Part shown: one piece after another, positions 19,149 to 28,206 of the stretch
Position numbering within the stretch: position 1 is the first letter of the stretch
Layout of the letters: every line of letters begins with the position of its first letter
Assembly (NCBI RefSeq): GCF_008087625.1
Contig: NZ_CP042997.1
Coordinates: 3,224,001-3,288,000 of the forward strand
Source of the DNA: Aquisphaera giovannonii
GTDB lineage: Bacteria; Planctomycetota; Planctomycetia; Isosphaerales; Isosphaeraceae
Direction: 5' to 3'
DNA: 64,000 nt
Notes under the pieces: model-generated
What the model was told of the DNA's origin: nothing
What the model saw: only the letters and a program-made list of their open reading frames with translations
Databases searched by the model: none
Made by a program: the position numbers and the translations under genes

Positions 19149-20975
19149 TCACACGCCCACCTTCTTGCCGCTACGCTCGCTCCGCTTGCGCCCCTCCTCG
19201 CTGAGGACCTTCTTGCGGAGGCGGATCTTGCTCGGCGTGATCTCGACGAGCTCGTCGGATTCTATGTACTCCAGCGCGATCTCCAGGGTGAGGAGGCGCG
19301 GGGGCTTGAGGAGGACGTTCTTGTCCGATCCGGAGGCCCGCATGTTCGTCAGCTTCTTCTCCTTGCACGGATTGACGACCATGTCCTCGTTGCGGGCGTT
19401 CTCGGCGATGATCATCCCCTCGTAGATGTCATCCCCGGGCGAGATGAACATGGTCCCGCGCTGCTGGAGGTTATCCATGGCGAAGGCGACGGCCTGGCCG
19501 CGGACCATGCTGATCATGACGCCGTTGGGGCGGCTCGGGATGTCGCCCTTGAACGGCCGGTAGTCGTGGAAGTTATGGTGCATGATCGCCTCGCCCTGCG
19601 TGGCGCTCATGAGCCGGTTGCGCAGGCCGATGAGGCCCCGCGAGGGGATCAGGAACTCGAGGTGCGCGTAGGCCCCCTTGACGTCCATCTTGCTCATCTC
19701 GCCCCGCCGGCCGCCGACCAGTTCCATCACCGGGCCGATGTGGGTGTGGGGGACGTCCACCACGAGGAACTCGTACGGCTCGTGGTCCACGCCGTTGACC
19801 TTCCGGATGATGACCTCCGGCTTGCCGACCGAGAGCTCGTAGCCCTCGCGCCGCATGGTCTCGATGAGGACCGACAGGTGCAGCAGGCCGCGGCCGGAGA
19901 CCTGGAAGGCGTCGCCGTCCTCGGTCGGCTCGACCCGGAGCGCCACGTTCGACTCCAGCTCGCGCTGGAGGCGGTCGTTGATGTGCCGCGAGGTCAGGTA
20001 CTGGCCCTCGCCCGTCAACGGGGAATCGTTCACCCGGAAGAGCATGCTGAGGGTCGGCTCGCCGACCTCGATCCGCGGCAGGGGGGTCGTCATCTCGACG
20101 TCGGCGATCGTGTCGCCGATCTCGACGGTGGCGAGCCCGACCACGGCGACGATGTCGCCCGCCTCGGCCTCCTGGACCTCGACCCGGCCCAGCTTGTCGA
20201 AGAGCAGCAGCCCGTCGATGGAGCCGGGCGTCACGGCGTTGCCCGCCTTCAGGAGGTTGGCCCTCTGTCCCCGGCGGACCTTGCCGGAGAAGATGCGGCC
20301 GATCGCGATCCGCCCCACGTACTCCGAGTAGTCGAGCGTCGTGCAGAGCATGGAGAACGGGCCGTCGGGATCCACGACCGGGCCGGGGACCTTGGCGGCG
20401 ATCAGCTCGAACAGGGGCCGCATGTCGCCCGCGGTGTCGCTGGGGTCGTGCGAGGCGAAGCCCGCCTTGCCGGAGGCGAAGATGTACGCGAAGTCGAGCT
20501 GCTCGTCGCTGGCCCCGAGCTCCACGAAGGTGTCGAAGATCTCGTTGAGCACCTCGTTGGGCCGGGCGTCGGGTCGATCGACCTTGTTGATGACGACGAT
20601 CGGCCGGATGTGGCACTCGAACGCCTTCCGCAGCACGAACTTCGTCTGGGGCATCGGCCCCTCGAAGGCGTCAACCAGCACCAGGGCACCGTCGGCCATC
20701 TGGAGCGTGCGTTCGACCTCCCCGCCGAAGTCCGCGTGACCGGGTGTGTCGATCAGGTTGATCTTCGTCGAGCCGTAGTTGATGGCGATGTTCTTCGCCA
20801 GGATCGTGATGCCCCGCTCCCGCTCCAGATCGTTGGAGTCGAGGATCCGCTCCCCCTGCAACTGAGAGGCGCGGAACTGCCCGGACTGGCGAAGCATCGC
20901 GTCGACCAGAGTCGTCTTGCCGTGATCCACGTGGGCGATGATCGCCACGTTCCTGATGTCGTCGCGTCGCTTCAT
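19149..20975 (-). CDS. typA: Ribosome-associated GTPase TypA/BipA
   Basis: A 608-residue translational GTPase that binds the ribosome and supports 50S assembly and stress adaptation. All G motifs are present: AHVDHGKTTL (G1), RERGIT (G2), DTPGHADFGG (G3) and NKVDRPDARP (G4). Residue length equals the usual 605-615. The elongation-factor-G-like C-terminal domains and the TypA-specific tail (EIALEYIESDELVEITP, IRLRKKVLSEEGRKRS) are complete. I start it at the ATG at 20975, with GGAG five bases upstream; an earlier in-frame start would only add an Arg-rich extension. Confidence 0.97.
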   Translation of the reverse strand: MKRRDDIRNVAIIAHVDHGKTTLVDAMLRQSGQFRASQLQGERILDSNDLERERGITILAKNIAINYGSTKINLIDTPGHADFGGEVERTLQMADGALVLVDAFEGPMPQTKFVLRKAFECHIRPIVVINKVDRPDARPNEVLNEIFDTFVELGASDEQLDFAYIFASGKAGFASHDPSDTAGDMRPLFELIAAKVPGPVVDPDGPFSMLCTTLDYSEYVGRIAIGRIFSGKVRRGQRANLLKAGNAVTPGSIDGLLLFDKLGRVEVQEAEAGDIVAVVGLATVEIGDTIADVEMTTPLPRIEVGEPTLSMLFRVNDSPLTGEGQYLTSRHINDRLQRELESNVALRVEPTEDGDAFQVSGRGLLHLSVLIETMRREGYELSVGKPEVIIRKVNGVDHEPYEFLVVDVPHTHIGPVMELVGGRRGEMSKMDVKGAYAHLEFLIPSRGLIGLRNRLMSATQGEAIMHHNFHDYRPFKGDIPSRPNGVMISMVRGQAVAFAMDNLQQRGTMFISPGDDIYEGMIIAENARNEDMVVNPCKEKKLTNMRASGSDKNVLLKPPRLLTLEIALEYIESDELVEITPSKIRLRKKVLSEEGRKRSERSGKKVGV

Positions 20976-22082
20976 GGGTCTCCTACCCCGCCTCGGGGCG
21001 GGCTTCCTCGCGATCCGCCCCCCGCCAGTTGCGCGAGGCGAACATGTTGACACGGGACGAAATTTTACACGTTAACGCGGGGTCCAGACAAGGTCGGCAG
21101 CGATTGCATGCGTGAACCAGACAGCCTTCCAATCGTGGAGCGGCATGGACGAGCCTCGCATCTGCCCCTCCGAGCGCCTGACCGCGAGGAGCCTTGGCGA
21201 AAGGTCGGAAGTACCATGGGCCCGTGGGATGGAGGTTGATCCGCGAGTCCCTCACATGGCGGGAAACGCACCAGCCAGAATCATCCGGATTCTCGCCATG
21301 AGGGTCGCCATGTCCGGGGGGTGATCCGCTCAGCCCTGGTTCGGAATCGTCTTGAGCGGGGCTCCTGGCCCAGGCACCCGTGGTCTCGAAGTCGATGCCG
21401 CGTGGTCCAGGCATACCGGTGAAGGCCGTCGGGCCGTCAACCACGGTGAAGGAGAACCGATCCTGGCCGTGTCCGACCCCGCCAGGCAACCGAACTCGCC
21501 CGCCTTACGTCACGAGATGGACGACCCGATCGCGGCGATTTGGCCACATCCTCGTCGGGGTAGTTGGCAAGCTTTTTGCTGCATTTAAGGAGTGTCGGAG
21601 TAAGCCCAACAGCTCGATCGCAGCTGCCGGCACGATCCCACGCGGAAGGGTGGGAGTGGTCTTCGGTCCGATACGCCCGGCACCCATCCGTTGGACGAGG
21701 GCCCGATCGAGGGAGTGACGTTGATGGTGATCGTCACACTCAATCCGCCCCCTCTCCCGATGAAGCCCTGCTCGGCCCGTCGCCTCCCCGGCCTTCTCCG
21801 AGCCCCTTCGGCGGGGGCGACCAGCTCGTCACGCGAGATTCATCCTCGCGGGGGGACAGTCGGCGCCCGCCGATTTGGTCCGCGACGGTACGCGGGATGG
21901 GCTGCCATCCTCGGACCCGCTGAACTCGAGAACTTTGCGACGGCCGTCGTCTTCGGCGCGGCGAGTGCAAGTCATTCGGGGGACGTTCGGAAGCGGGACG
22001 GGCGCTCGATCCGGATACGCGACGACAACAGGTCACCTCACATGATTCCCGAGTCGCTCGATCAGACCTGAGGTATGCAATA
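20976..22082. other. About 1.1 kb without a convincing gene
   Basis: The space between divergent typA and the trehalose-phosphatase-like gene contains several open frames on both strands but none with a recognisable domain or good start signal. AT-rich pockets near 21040-21080 (aaattttacacgttaac) and 21560-21600 (ctttttgctgcatttaagg) could hold the typA and other promoters. No RNA gene was recognised. Confidence 0.5.
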
Positions 22083-22964
22083 ATGTTGATGCAGCTCCCA
22101 GGCGTCGAACACCCCGAAGCGAGCACGAAGATCGCGGAAGCCTCCAGCCTGGTGCTCTTCCTCGAGCTGGACGAGGTCCTCGAGGATGCCGGCGCATGGT
22201 CGGAGCAGGAGCCGCGGACGCTCATCGAGGACCTCGCCTCGCGGGAAGGGGTCCTCGTGTGCCTCCTCGGCTCGAGATCGCTCGCCGAGATGAAGGGCCT
22301 CGTCGAGAACCCCAGGCTGGTCTACGTGGCCGACCGTGGGATGGAGGTCGAAGGCCCCGCCTTCCACTTCGTCCATCCCGAGGCGGTGCAGTGCCGCTCG
22401 GCGATCGAGGCGGTGGGGCAGCGGCTGATGGGGCTGCCCCTCCTCTATCCGGAGATCGCCATCGAGTCCCGCACCCTGGCCCTGGCGATCGACGCGTCCC
22501 GATGCCCGGGGGACGCGGCCGAGGAGATCGCCAACATCGTCGCGGCCCTCGTCCCCGAGACCCACGCCGACCTGAAGGCGAGCCGGCATCACGCACGCTT
22601 CGAGATCCGCCCGCGCGTCTCCTGGGGCTTCCGGGAGGCGATGGAGTGGGTCTACGGACGCCTCAAGGGCACGGACGCCGCCATCGTCGCCGTCGGCGGC
22701 GAGGAGGTCGCGAACGCCGTCGCCGGGTCGATCCACCTCGGGGGCGAGCAGCGGGACGGGGCCGGACGACCCGGAGGCCTCGTCGACGTCCCCGGGCTGC
22801 TCTCCTGGCTGCTCGAGCGGTGGCAGGAGCGTCTCGATTCCATGGCCTCGTCGTGGGGCCCCCATCGGGCGCGGCCCTCGCTGGCCCTGAAGGAAACGAC
22901 GCCCATCCTCAACGTCCGGCTCCGCAGGGCCGCGATGGACCGGAGGCGGGCCGCGAACGGATGA
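22083..22964 (+). CDS. Trehalose-phosphatase-like HAD-fold protein with degenerate active site
   Basis: A 293-residue protein that follows the OtsB pattern from end to end: a Rossmann-like start, SRSLAEMKGLVENPRLVYVADRGMEVEGP (here in pieces: RSLAEMKGLV, VYVADRGMEVEGP), FVHPEA, and later RFEIRPRVSWGFREAMEWV. The catalytic residues are missing: the DxDGT nucleophile motif reads ELDEV (Glu28, Asp30), the SGR motif reads GSR, the Lys before the EIRP strand is absent, and the GDDxTDExAF acid loop reads GGEEVANAV. It therefore probably does not hydrolyse trehalose-6-phosphate; a binding or regulatory role is inferred. No otsA is adjacent. It converges on the cardiolipin synthase gene 21 bases away. 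Confidence 0.7.
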   Translation: MLMQLPGVEHPEASTKIAEASSLVLFLELDEVLEDAGAWSEQEPRTLIEDLASREGVLVCLLGSRSLAEMKGLVENPRLVYVADRGMEVEGPAFHFVHPEAVQCRSAIEAVGQRLMGLPLLYPEIAIESRTLALAIDASRCPGDAAEEIANIVAALVPETHADLKASRHHARFEIRPRVSWGFREAMEWVYGRLKGTDAAIVAVGGEEVANAVAGSIHLGGEQRDGAGRPGGLVDVPGLLSWLLERWQERLDSMASSWGPHRARPSLALKETTPILNVRLRRAAMDRRRAANG

Positions 22965-22985
22965 GTCCCCTAGCCGCTTGAACGT

Positions 22986-24437
22986 TCAGAGGAGCGGGGA
23001 CAGGAGCCGGACGACGCTCTCCGCAAGCTCCCGCAGCCATCCCGGCTGCGGCAGCTCCCGCTCCGAGTCGAACTGGAGTCGGAGCGCCCACTCCGCGAGG
23101 TCGGCGACGCACTCCCTCGAGTAGAGGAAGAGGGCGACCTCGTAGTTCAGGAACAGGCTGCGGTTGTCCATGTTGGCCGACCCGATCACCGCGAGGTTGT
23201 CGTCGAAGAGGACGGCCTTCGCGTGCATCATGACCGGCTGGTGCAGGTAGACCTTGCCCCCGGACTCGTGCAGCTCGCGCAGGTAGCTCTCGCGTGCCAG
23301 GTCGGTCGATAGGTGGTTGGACCGCTTGGGGACGATGAGCCGGATGTCCACGCCCCTCCGCGCCGCGAGGTTGAGCGACCGGACGAGCATCTCGTCGGGG
23401 ACGAAGTAGGGCGTGACGATCCATATCCTCTTCGATGCCGCGAAGATGAGCGACACGAGCGTCTCATACAGAGGGTCGTCCTGCACGTCCGGGCCGCTGG
23501 CGACGACCTGGACGGTGCTCGACGCGCCGGCGATGCCGGCCACGGGGGGCGGGGCGGGGCCGGCCCGCTCGCCGTCCTCGCCGTCGGGGGGCATCTTGCG
23601 CAAGTCCTCCCCCGTGGCGAATTCCCAGTCGGAGAAGAAGAGGGCGTCCAGGTCGGCGACGGAGGGCCCGACGATGACCGCGGAGAGGTCGCGCCAAAGG
23701 CCATCGTCGGGGCCGGGCCCCATGTACGGCCACGCGAAGTTCATCCCCCCCGTCAGCGCGATCCGGCCGTCCACGACGACGATCTTGCGATGATTGCGGA
23801 GGTTCGCGCGGCCGCGAAAAGGGACGTGCAAGACGGGCATGAAATAGGCCACCCGGGCGCCGCTCTCCAGCAGCCTCGCAAGGTCGCGCCTGCGGACTCG
23901 GCGTGAGCCGACGCTGTCCAGCAGCAGCCGGACCGAGACTCCTCCCGCGGCCCGCCTCGCGAGGTGCTCGACCAGTTCGCGCCCGACCCGGCCACGGCCG
24001 AGGATGTAGGTCGTGATGTGGATCGAGGAGGTCGCCGAGTCGATCAACTCCACCAGTCGCCGGAAGGCATCCTCCCCGCGCGTCAGCAACTCGACGCGGT
24101 TGCCCTCCCGGGCGGGCGGCACTCCGTATGACATGAGGAAGCGCTCGGTCCCCTGGTGCCCCTCGATGCTGCGAGGGTTCTGCAGGCCGGCGCGTTCGTA
24201 CACGCGCGGCTTGCGCCTGGCCATGCGGCTCATCTTGCGGCCGCCCAGCATCAGGTAGAGCGGGACCCCCAGATAGGGGAGGAAGAGGATGACCAGCAGC
24301 CAGGCCATCGTGCTGGCGGGGGACCGCCGCTGGCGGATCAGATGGGCCAGGAAGATGAGCCCCAGGAAGAATCCGATGTGCGTCGCGAATTCGGGCAGCA
24401 GCCAGTTGTCGGGCCACTCGAAGAAACGTCGCACCAC
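22986..24437 (-). CDS. cls: Cardiolipin synthase (phospholipase D family)
   Basis: A 483-residue membrane enzyme that joins two phosphatidylglycerols, or PG and another head group donor, into cardiolipin. Two TM helices near the N-terminus (FFLGLIFLAHLI and MAWLLVILFLPYLGVPLYLML) are followed by two HKD motifs: NHRKIVVVDGRIALTGGMN and MHAKAVLFDDNLAVIGSANMD. I prefer the GTG at 24437, which has GGAG nine bases upstream and gives the standard family length; another GTG at 24518 would add 27 residues with no family features. The insert near the middle (PPPVAGIAGASSTVQVVASGP) is Pro/Ala rich. Gene ends converge with the preceding plus-strand gene. Confidence 0.9.
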   Translation of the reverse strand: MVRRFFEWPDNWLLPEFATHIGFFLGLIFLAHLIRQRRSPASTMAWLLVILFLPYLGVPLYLMLGGRKMSRMARRKPRVYERAGLQNPRSIEGHQGTERFLMSYGVPPAREGNRVELLTRGEDAFRRLVELIDSATSSIHITTYILGRGRVGRELVEHLARRAAGGVSVRLLLDSVGSRRVRRRDLARLLESGARVAYFMPVLHVPFRGRANLRNHRKIVVVDGRIALTGGMNFAWPYMGPGPDDGLWRDLSAVIVGPSVADLDALFFSDWEFATGEDLRKMPPDGEDGERAGPAPPPVAGIAGASSTVQVVASGPDVQDDPLYETLVSLIFAASKRIWIVTPYFVPDEMLVRSLNLAARRGVDIRLIVPKRSNHLSTDLARESYLRELHESGGKVYLHQPVMMHAKAVLFDDNLAVIGSANMDNRSLFLNYEVALFLYSRECVADLAEWALRLQFDSERELPQPGWLRELAESVVRLLSPLL

Positions 24438-24623
24438 CGAGGCGAGCTCCAGGGATGCCGCCGAGGCACCGGGCTGTGCGGATCGGCAAGCGTGGTCCGC
24501 CCAGTATCCTCGCCGCACGTTCCAATTGCAACGAGCCGGCCGCGTCGCACTCCACGTCCCCGAAGCGAGCCCCTCGCCGCAGGACTCGGGAGGCAGGCCC
24601 CCGGGACTTCGGAGTCCGACCGT

Positions 24624-25241
24624 TCAGTCGAAATCCGCGGGAAGGCTCCTGTCCCGTTCGTGCAGGAAGGCGCGGGCGATCTGGGACGGGAGCGTCCTCT
24701 CGAGCGAGAGATCCGGGATCTCGTCCTCCGCGAAGAAGCCGACTTCCAGGATTTCGTAGCTCGTCGCGGGCGCCCCTCCCACGATCTCGCAGCGGAAGAG
24801 GAGCTTGTAGGTGTGATGGACCAAGTTCGGGTGCCCCTGACGATCGCGATCGAGCACGGCGAGCAGCTTCGTCGCCCTGGTTTCGAAGCCCGACTCTTCC
24901 CGGATCTCGCGGACGACGCCCTCGGCCGGCGAATCGCCGACGTCCGCCCAGCCCCCGGGAAGGGTCCAGAGCCCGTCGCTCCGCTCGCGGACGAGCAGCA
25001 GCTTGCCGTCCCGGAAGACCACGCCGCGGACGTCGACCTTCGGCGTGGCGTAGCCGGAATCGCCGCCGAGCAGCCCGGCCACCCGCCCGACCTCCTCGCC
25101 CGATCCCTCGGCGATCATCTCCGCCGCGATCGCCCGGAGACTCTCGTAACGCTCCCGGTCGTAGGGCTCCCTGTTGTAGGCCAGGCCCGTCTGGCCGATC
25201 GCGTCGATCCGCCTGGCCCATTGCAGCCATCGAGGAGTCAT
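24624..25241 (-). CDS. Nudix hydrolase with N-terminal helical domain
   Basis: A 205-residue protein; the ATG at 25241 has GGGAGG five bases upstream. Residues 1-70 form the small helical domain common to ADP-ribose-pyrophosphatase-like Nudix enzymes ([37 protein letters not shown]). The Nudix box is [20 protein letters not shown] followed by SGFE, with [10 protein letters not shown] matching the metal-binding helix. It hydrolyses a nucleoside diphosphate linked to another moiety; ADP-ribose or a sugar nucleotide is plausible. Monocistronic, with a tRNA gene just upstream. Confidence 0.87.
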   Translation of the reverse strand: MTPRWLQWARRIDAIGQTGLAYNREPYDRERYESLRAIAAEMIAEGSGEEVGRVAGLLGGDSGYATPKVDVRGVVFRDGKLLLVRERSDGLWTLPGGWADVGDSPAEGVVREIREESGFETRATKLLAVLDRDRQGHPNLVHHTYKLLFRCEIVGGAPATSYEILEVGFFAEDEIPDLSLERTLPSQIARAFLHERDRSLPADFD

Positions 25242-25307
25242 CGGGCCTCCCGGCGCATGCAAAAGGGGTCACGCCGAGAGCGACGCGACCCCTGCTGTTT
25301 CACGAAA

Positions 25308-25394
25308 TGCCGGAGACAGGACTTGAACCTGCACGGGCATGGTTAGCCCACTAGCCCCTCAAGCTAGCGTGTCTGCCAATTCCACCACTCCGGC
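25308..25394 (-). tRNA. tRNA-Leu, anticodon GAG
   Basis: The minus strand reads GCCGGAG at the 5' end and CTCCGGC plus discriminator A at the 3' end, a perfect 7-bp acceptor stem. The anticodon stem is CTAGC / GCTAG around the loop TTGAGGG, giving anticodon GAG (reads CUC and CUU). The T arm GCAGGTTCAAGTCCTGT has the GGTTCAAGTCC consensus, and the long variable arm (TGGGCTAACCATGCCCG) is as expected for Leu. No CCA is encoded. Total 87 nt. Confidence 0.97.
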
Positions 25395-25599
25395 GTGCGT
25401 CTCATTCGATCCCAGTTGTGAGATACCATCCTAATCGCGGGGCGGCGGATGTCAAGGGTCCCGATGAGGATGCGCGGAGGGCCCCCGGACGTCGATGCGC
25501 CTCCCGCCGGCGGGGGGGGACTTGCAACCGGGTCGTGGCGTCCCCATCCTGAGGGGAGCATGGCTCGGAGTGCGAGGATCGTTCGTCGGGGAGACCGTC

Positions 25600-26457
25600 A
25601 TGGCAATGGGTCGAAATCGTCTGGTGTGTTGCGGACTCGCGACTTTCCTGCTGGTCCAGGGGGCCGGCGCCGCGGACGGCCCCGCGGAGCCGCGTGGGGG
25701 CGAGGCCGCGAGGGACACGCCGGCGGAGGTGCCCGTCCCGCCGAAGGGAAGGTGGACCAGCCTCTTCAACGGCAAGGACCTCGCCGGCTGGACGCCCAAG
25801 ATCACGGGATTCGCCCTGGGCGAGGATGCGATGGAGACATTCCGGGTACGGGACGGCAAGATGGTCGTCTCCTACGACCGGTACGGCAACTTCGACGGCC
25901 ACTTCGGCCACATCTTCTACGCGCACCCGTTCTCCAGCTACAAGCTGCGGATCGAGTACCGGTTCGTCGGCGATCAGGCGAAGGGGGGCCCGGGCTGGGC
26001 CTTCCGCAACAGCGGGGCGATGATCCATTGCCAGCCCCCGGGAACGATGCGGAAGGACCAGGACTTCCCCGTCTCCCTGGAGGTCCAGTTCCTGGGAGGC
26101 ACCGGACGCGGCGAGCGGCGGACGGGCAACCTCTGCACGCCCGGCACGCACGTGCATATGAAAGGCAAATTGATCACCCAGCACTGCAACGATTCGACCT
26201 CGAAGACCTACGACGGCGACCAGTGGGTCACGATCGAGGTCGAGGCCCACGGCGGCGGGACGATCAAGCACTTCGTCAACGGCGAGCTCGTCATCGAGTA
26301 CGACCGGCCGGTCCTCGACGGCAGCGATCCCGACGCCAGGCGGCTCGCGGAGTCGCGAGGAGGCAAGCGGGAGGTCGCCGGCGGCTACATCTCGCTCCAG
26401 GCGGAGAGCCACCCCGTCGAATTCCGGAAGGTGGAGATCTTCCCGCTCGACGAATGA
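25600..26457 (+). CDS. Secreted DUF1080 (3-keto-disaccharide hydrolase-type) protein
   Basis: A 285-residue exported protein. The N-terminus is a signal peptide (MAMGRNRLVCCGLATFLLV, then QGAGAADG). The DUF1080 lectin-like jelly-roll starts TSLFNGKDLAGW and carries the family's landmarks: DGKMVVSYDRYG, SSYKLRIEYRF, NSGAMIHC, LEVQFLGG and EFRKVEIFPLDE. Members are associated with breakdown of 3-keto sugars made by Gfo/Idh oxidoreductases. The pocket between two AT-poor regions contains no clear promoter. It lies alone on the plus strand after the tRNA. Substrate not predictable. Confidence 0.88.
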   Translation: MAMGRNRLVCCGLATFLLVQGAGAADGPAEPRGGEAARDTPAEVPVPPKGRWTSLFNGKDLAGWTPKITGFALGEDAMETFRVRDGKMVVSYDRYGNFDGHFGHIFYAHPFSSYKLRIEYRFVGDQAKGGPGWAFRNSGAMIHCQPPGTMRKDQDFPVSLEVQFLGGTGRGERRTGNLCTPGTHVHMKGKLITQHCNDSTSKTYDGDQWVTIEVEAHGGGTIKHFVNGELVIEYDRPVLDGSDPDARRLAESRGGKREVAGGYISLQAESHPVEFRKVEIFPLDE

Positions 26458-26488
26458 CCGGCGGGGCGGGCCCCCGTCCGTCGCCCCG

Positions 26489-27409
26489 TCATCGGGGTCT
26501 CTCGAGCGGGCGGGGGAAGGCGTCGAGCGGGGCGATCGCCTCGTAGATCGCGACCCGCTCGTCCAGGGAGAGGCTGCGGAGCGGGGCCCGGACCGGGCCG
26601 CAGTCCACCCCCAGCATGCCCATCACGGCCTTGGACGCGGCCAGGAACCCGTGCTTCCGCAGGGTCTTGATGAGGTCGATCGACCGGCCCTGGAGCTCGC
26701 GGGCGGCGATCAGGTCCCGGGCCTCGAAGGCCCGGGTCAGCCGCTGGTAGAGCGGCGCGGCGAAATTGTAGGTGCTGCCGACCGCCCCGCGGATGCCCAG
26801 GCAGAGGCCGGCCAGGAGGCACTCGTCGGACCCGAAGAAGACGTCGAATGCCCCGCCCTCGAGCCGGATGCATTCCTGCAATTCGAGGAGGTCGTCGTTG
26901 GAGTATTTGAGCCCGCGGAGGGTCGGGATGCGGAACCTCGCCTGGCGCAGGAAGTCGGACATGGCGATCCGGACGCCGGTCATGCCGGGGATGTCGTAGT
27001 AGTAGAAGGGCAGCGGATCGGCCTCGGCCGCGATCGGGACGCAGAAATCCACGAGGTCCAGGGCGGTCGCCGGCTTGAAATAGTTCGGGGCCACGGCGGA
27101 GACGGCGGACGCGCCGACCTCCCGGGCATGTGCAGCGAGCTTCACGGCCTCGGGCAGCGAGTTGTCGCCGACGTGGACGACCACCTGCATGGAACCACCG
27201 GCCGTGGCGCACCACCGCTCCGCGAGCGCCATCCTCTCATCCAGCCCGAGGGAGGCGCACTCTCCGGTCGTGCCGCCGATGAACACCGCGCGGATCCCGA
27301 CCTCCCGCAGGAGCGCGGCCTGGTCGTCGACCCGGTCGAGGGCGAGGCCCCCCTGTGCGTCCATCGGGGTGTGGCAGGCCGGGATCAGGCCGGTGAGCGG
27401 GGCGGGCAT
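26489..27409 (-). CDS. DapA-superfamily aldolase, N-acetylneuraminate-lyase-like
   Basis: A 306-residue class I aldolase. GGTTGECASL marks the carboxylate-binding loop, FYYYDIPGMTGV the Tyr-containing strand of the neuraminate-lyase group, and GLKYSND the Schiff-base Lys. The combination YYYxIPxxTG with HVGDNSLPEAVKLAAHA and VAPNYFKP is closer to N-acetylneuraminate lyase than to dihydrodipicolinate synthase. It probably cleaves a 2-keto-3-deoxy acid such as sialic acid or a related sugar acid. The start at 27409 has GGGAG upstream. Its operon partner genes are not present nearby, so the physiological substrate is open. Confidence 0.85.
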   Translation of the reverse strand: MPAPLTGLIPACHTPMDAQGGLALDRVDDQAALLREVGIRAVFIGGTTGECASLGLDERMALAERWCATAGGSMQVVVHVGDNSLPEAVKLAAHAREVGASAVSAVAPNYFKPATALDLVDFCVPIAAEADPLPFYYYDIPGMTGVRIAMSDFLRQARFRIPTLRGLKYSNDDLLELQECIRLEGGAFDVFFGSDECLLAGLCLGIRGAVGSTYNFAAPLYQRLTRAFEARDLIAARELQGRSIDLIKTLRKHGFLAASKAVMGMLGVDCGPVRAPLRSLSLDERVAIYEAIAPLDAFPRPLERPR

Positions 27410-27927
27410 GGGCAGCTCCCTGGTGATCGAATCGCGCCGGATGCCGTAGTCTAACGGCCTGCGACCGGCGGCCGCCACCCGGCCGAGCGATCTCCCCGAC
27501 GCGACGATATCCCCCGCCCGCATCCCCGTCACGACCGTCGCCTACGCTGCCGAGGCTGGCCAGCATGGCCCGCCCGGCGCGCCGAACTTCCGGAGGCGCG
27601 ACGGACCGCCCCGACCGCGTCGTGCCGGGGAGGATCGTCGCTGGCGACCGCCATCTCGCCGGAGCCTCGCGCGTCCCTGGGACCGTGGAAGAGGTCGACG
27701 GCCAGAGATCACGGGCCCGGATCCCGACGATGGAGCAAAACGCGGCCGCGGGTGTGCCTTCGTCCACCTCTTCACGCAGCAGCCTGGACGGCCGCAAGGT
27801 TCTCGAGGGGATCGACGGATTCCCGGGATGTTGCTTGCCCGCGCGGGGAGACCAGTGTATTTTTGTCGCCAATGTTTCTTAGTTCACTATCATCCGGGAG
27901 GGTCCTTCCCGGGCCCGGGGGTTGGCG
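27410..27927. other. Intergenic region between divergent genes
   Basis: About 520 bases with no convincing gene. The portion at 27855-27900 is AT-rich for this genome (gtatttttgtcgccaatg, then tttcttagttcactatcat) and could serve as promoter for the small gene that follows; TATCAT resembles a -10 box but no well-spaced -35 is clear. Confidence 0.35.
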
Positions 27928-28173
27928 ATGTTCGACGCGAGTGACGACCCGAACGCGGCGTCGCAGTACCGGCGGGCCTACGGCGAGGCCGCGCGGCTGA
28001 TCGAGATCGCGCGATTCGACCATTGCTTCGGCCGCGACTTCGCGGCGGGGATCGGCGGGCGCGTCGAGGCGATCGCCGCCGAGGTGACCAGGAGGATGGG
28101 GGCGTCCGCGAAGGCCGATCTCGTGGGACTGGCGGTCCGTGATGCGTCGGCGGGGCGTCCCCCGCGATGGTGA
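27928..28173 (+). CDS. Small hypothetical protein
   Basis: An 81-residue helical protein starting MFDASDDPNAASQYRRAYGE, with no TM segment. The amphipathic pattern (AARLIEIARFDHCFGRDF, then GGRVEAIAAEVTRRMG) suggests one helical domain. I recognise no family. An AT-rich promoter-like stretch lies just upstream, which is the main reason to believe in it. It converges on the histidine-kinase gene 33 bases away. Confidence 0.4.
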   Translation: MFDASDDPNAASQYRRAYGEAARLIEIARFDHCFGRDFAAGIGGRVEAIAAEVTRRMGASAKADLVGLAVRDASAGRPPRW

Positions 28174-28206
28174 CGGGCCGGGCCTGGCCCCGCCCGCGCC
28201 GCGACG

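Noticed and set aside
26489-27409. Dihydrodipicolinate synthase (dapA) as identity of the aldolase
   Set aside because: The strand FYYYDIPGMTGV and HVGDNSLPEAVKLAAHA follow N-acetylneuraminate lyase better than DapA, and no lysine-pathway gene is adjacent.
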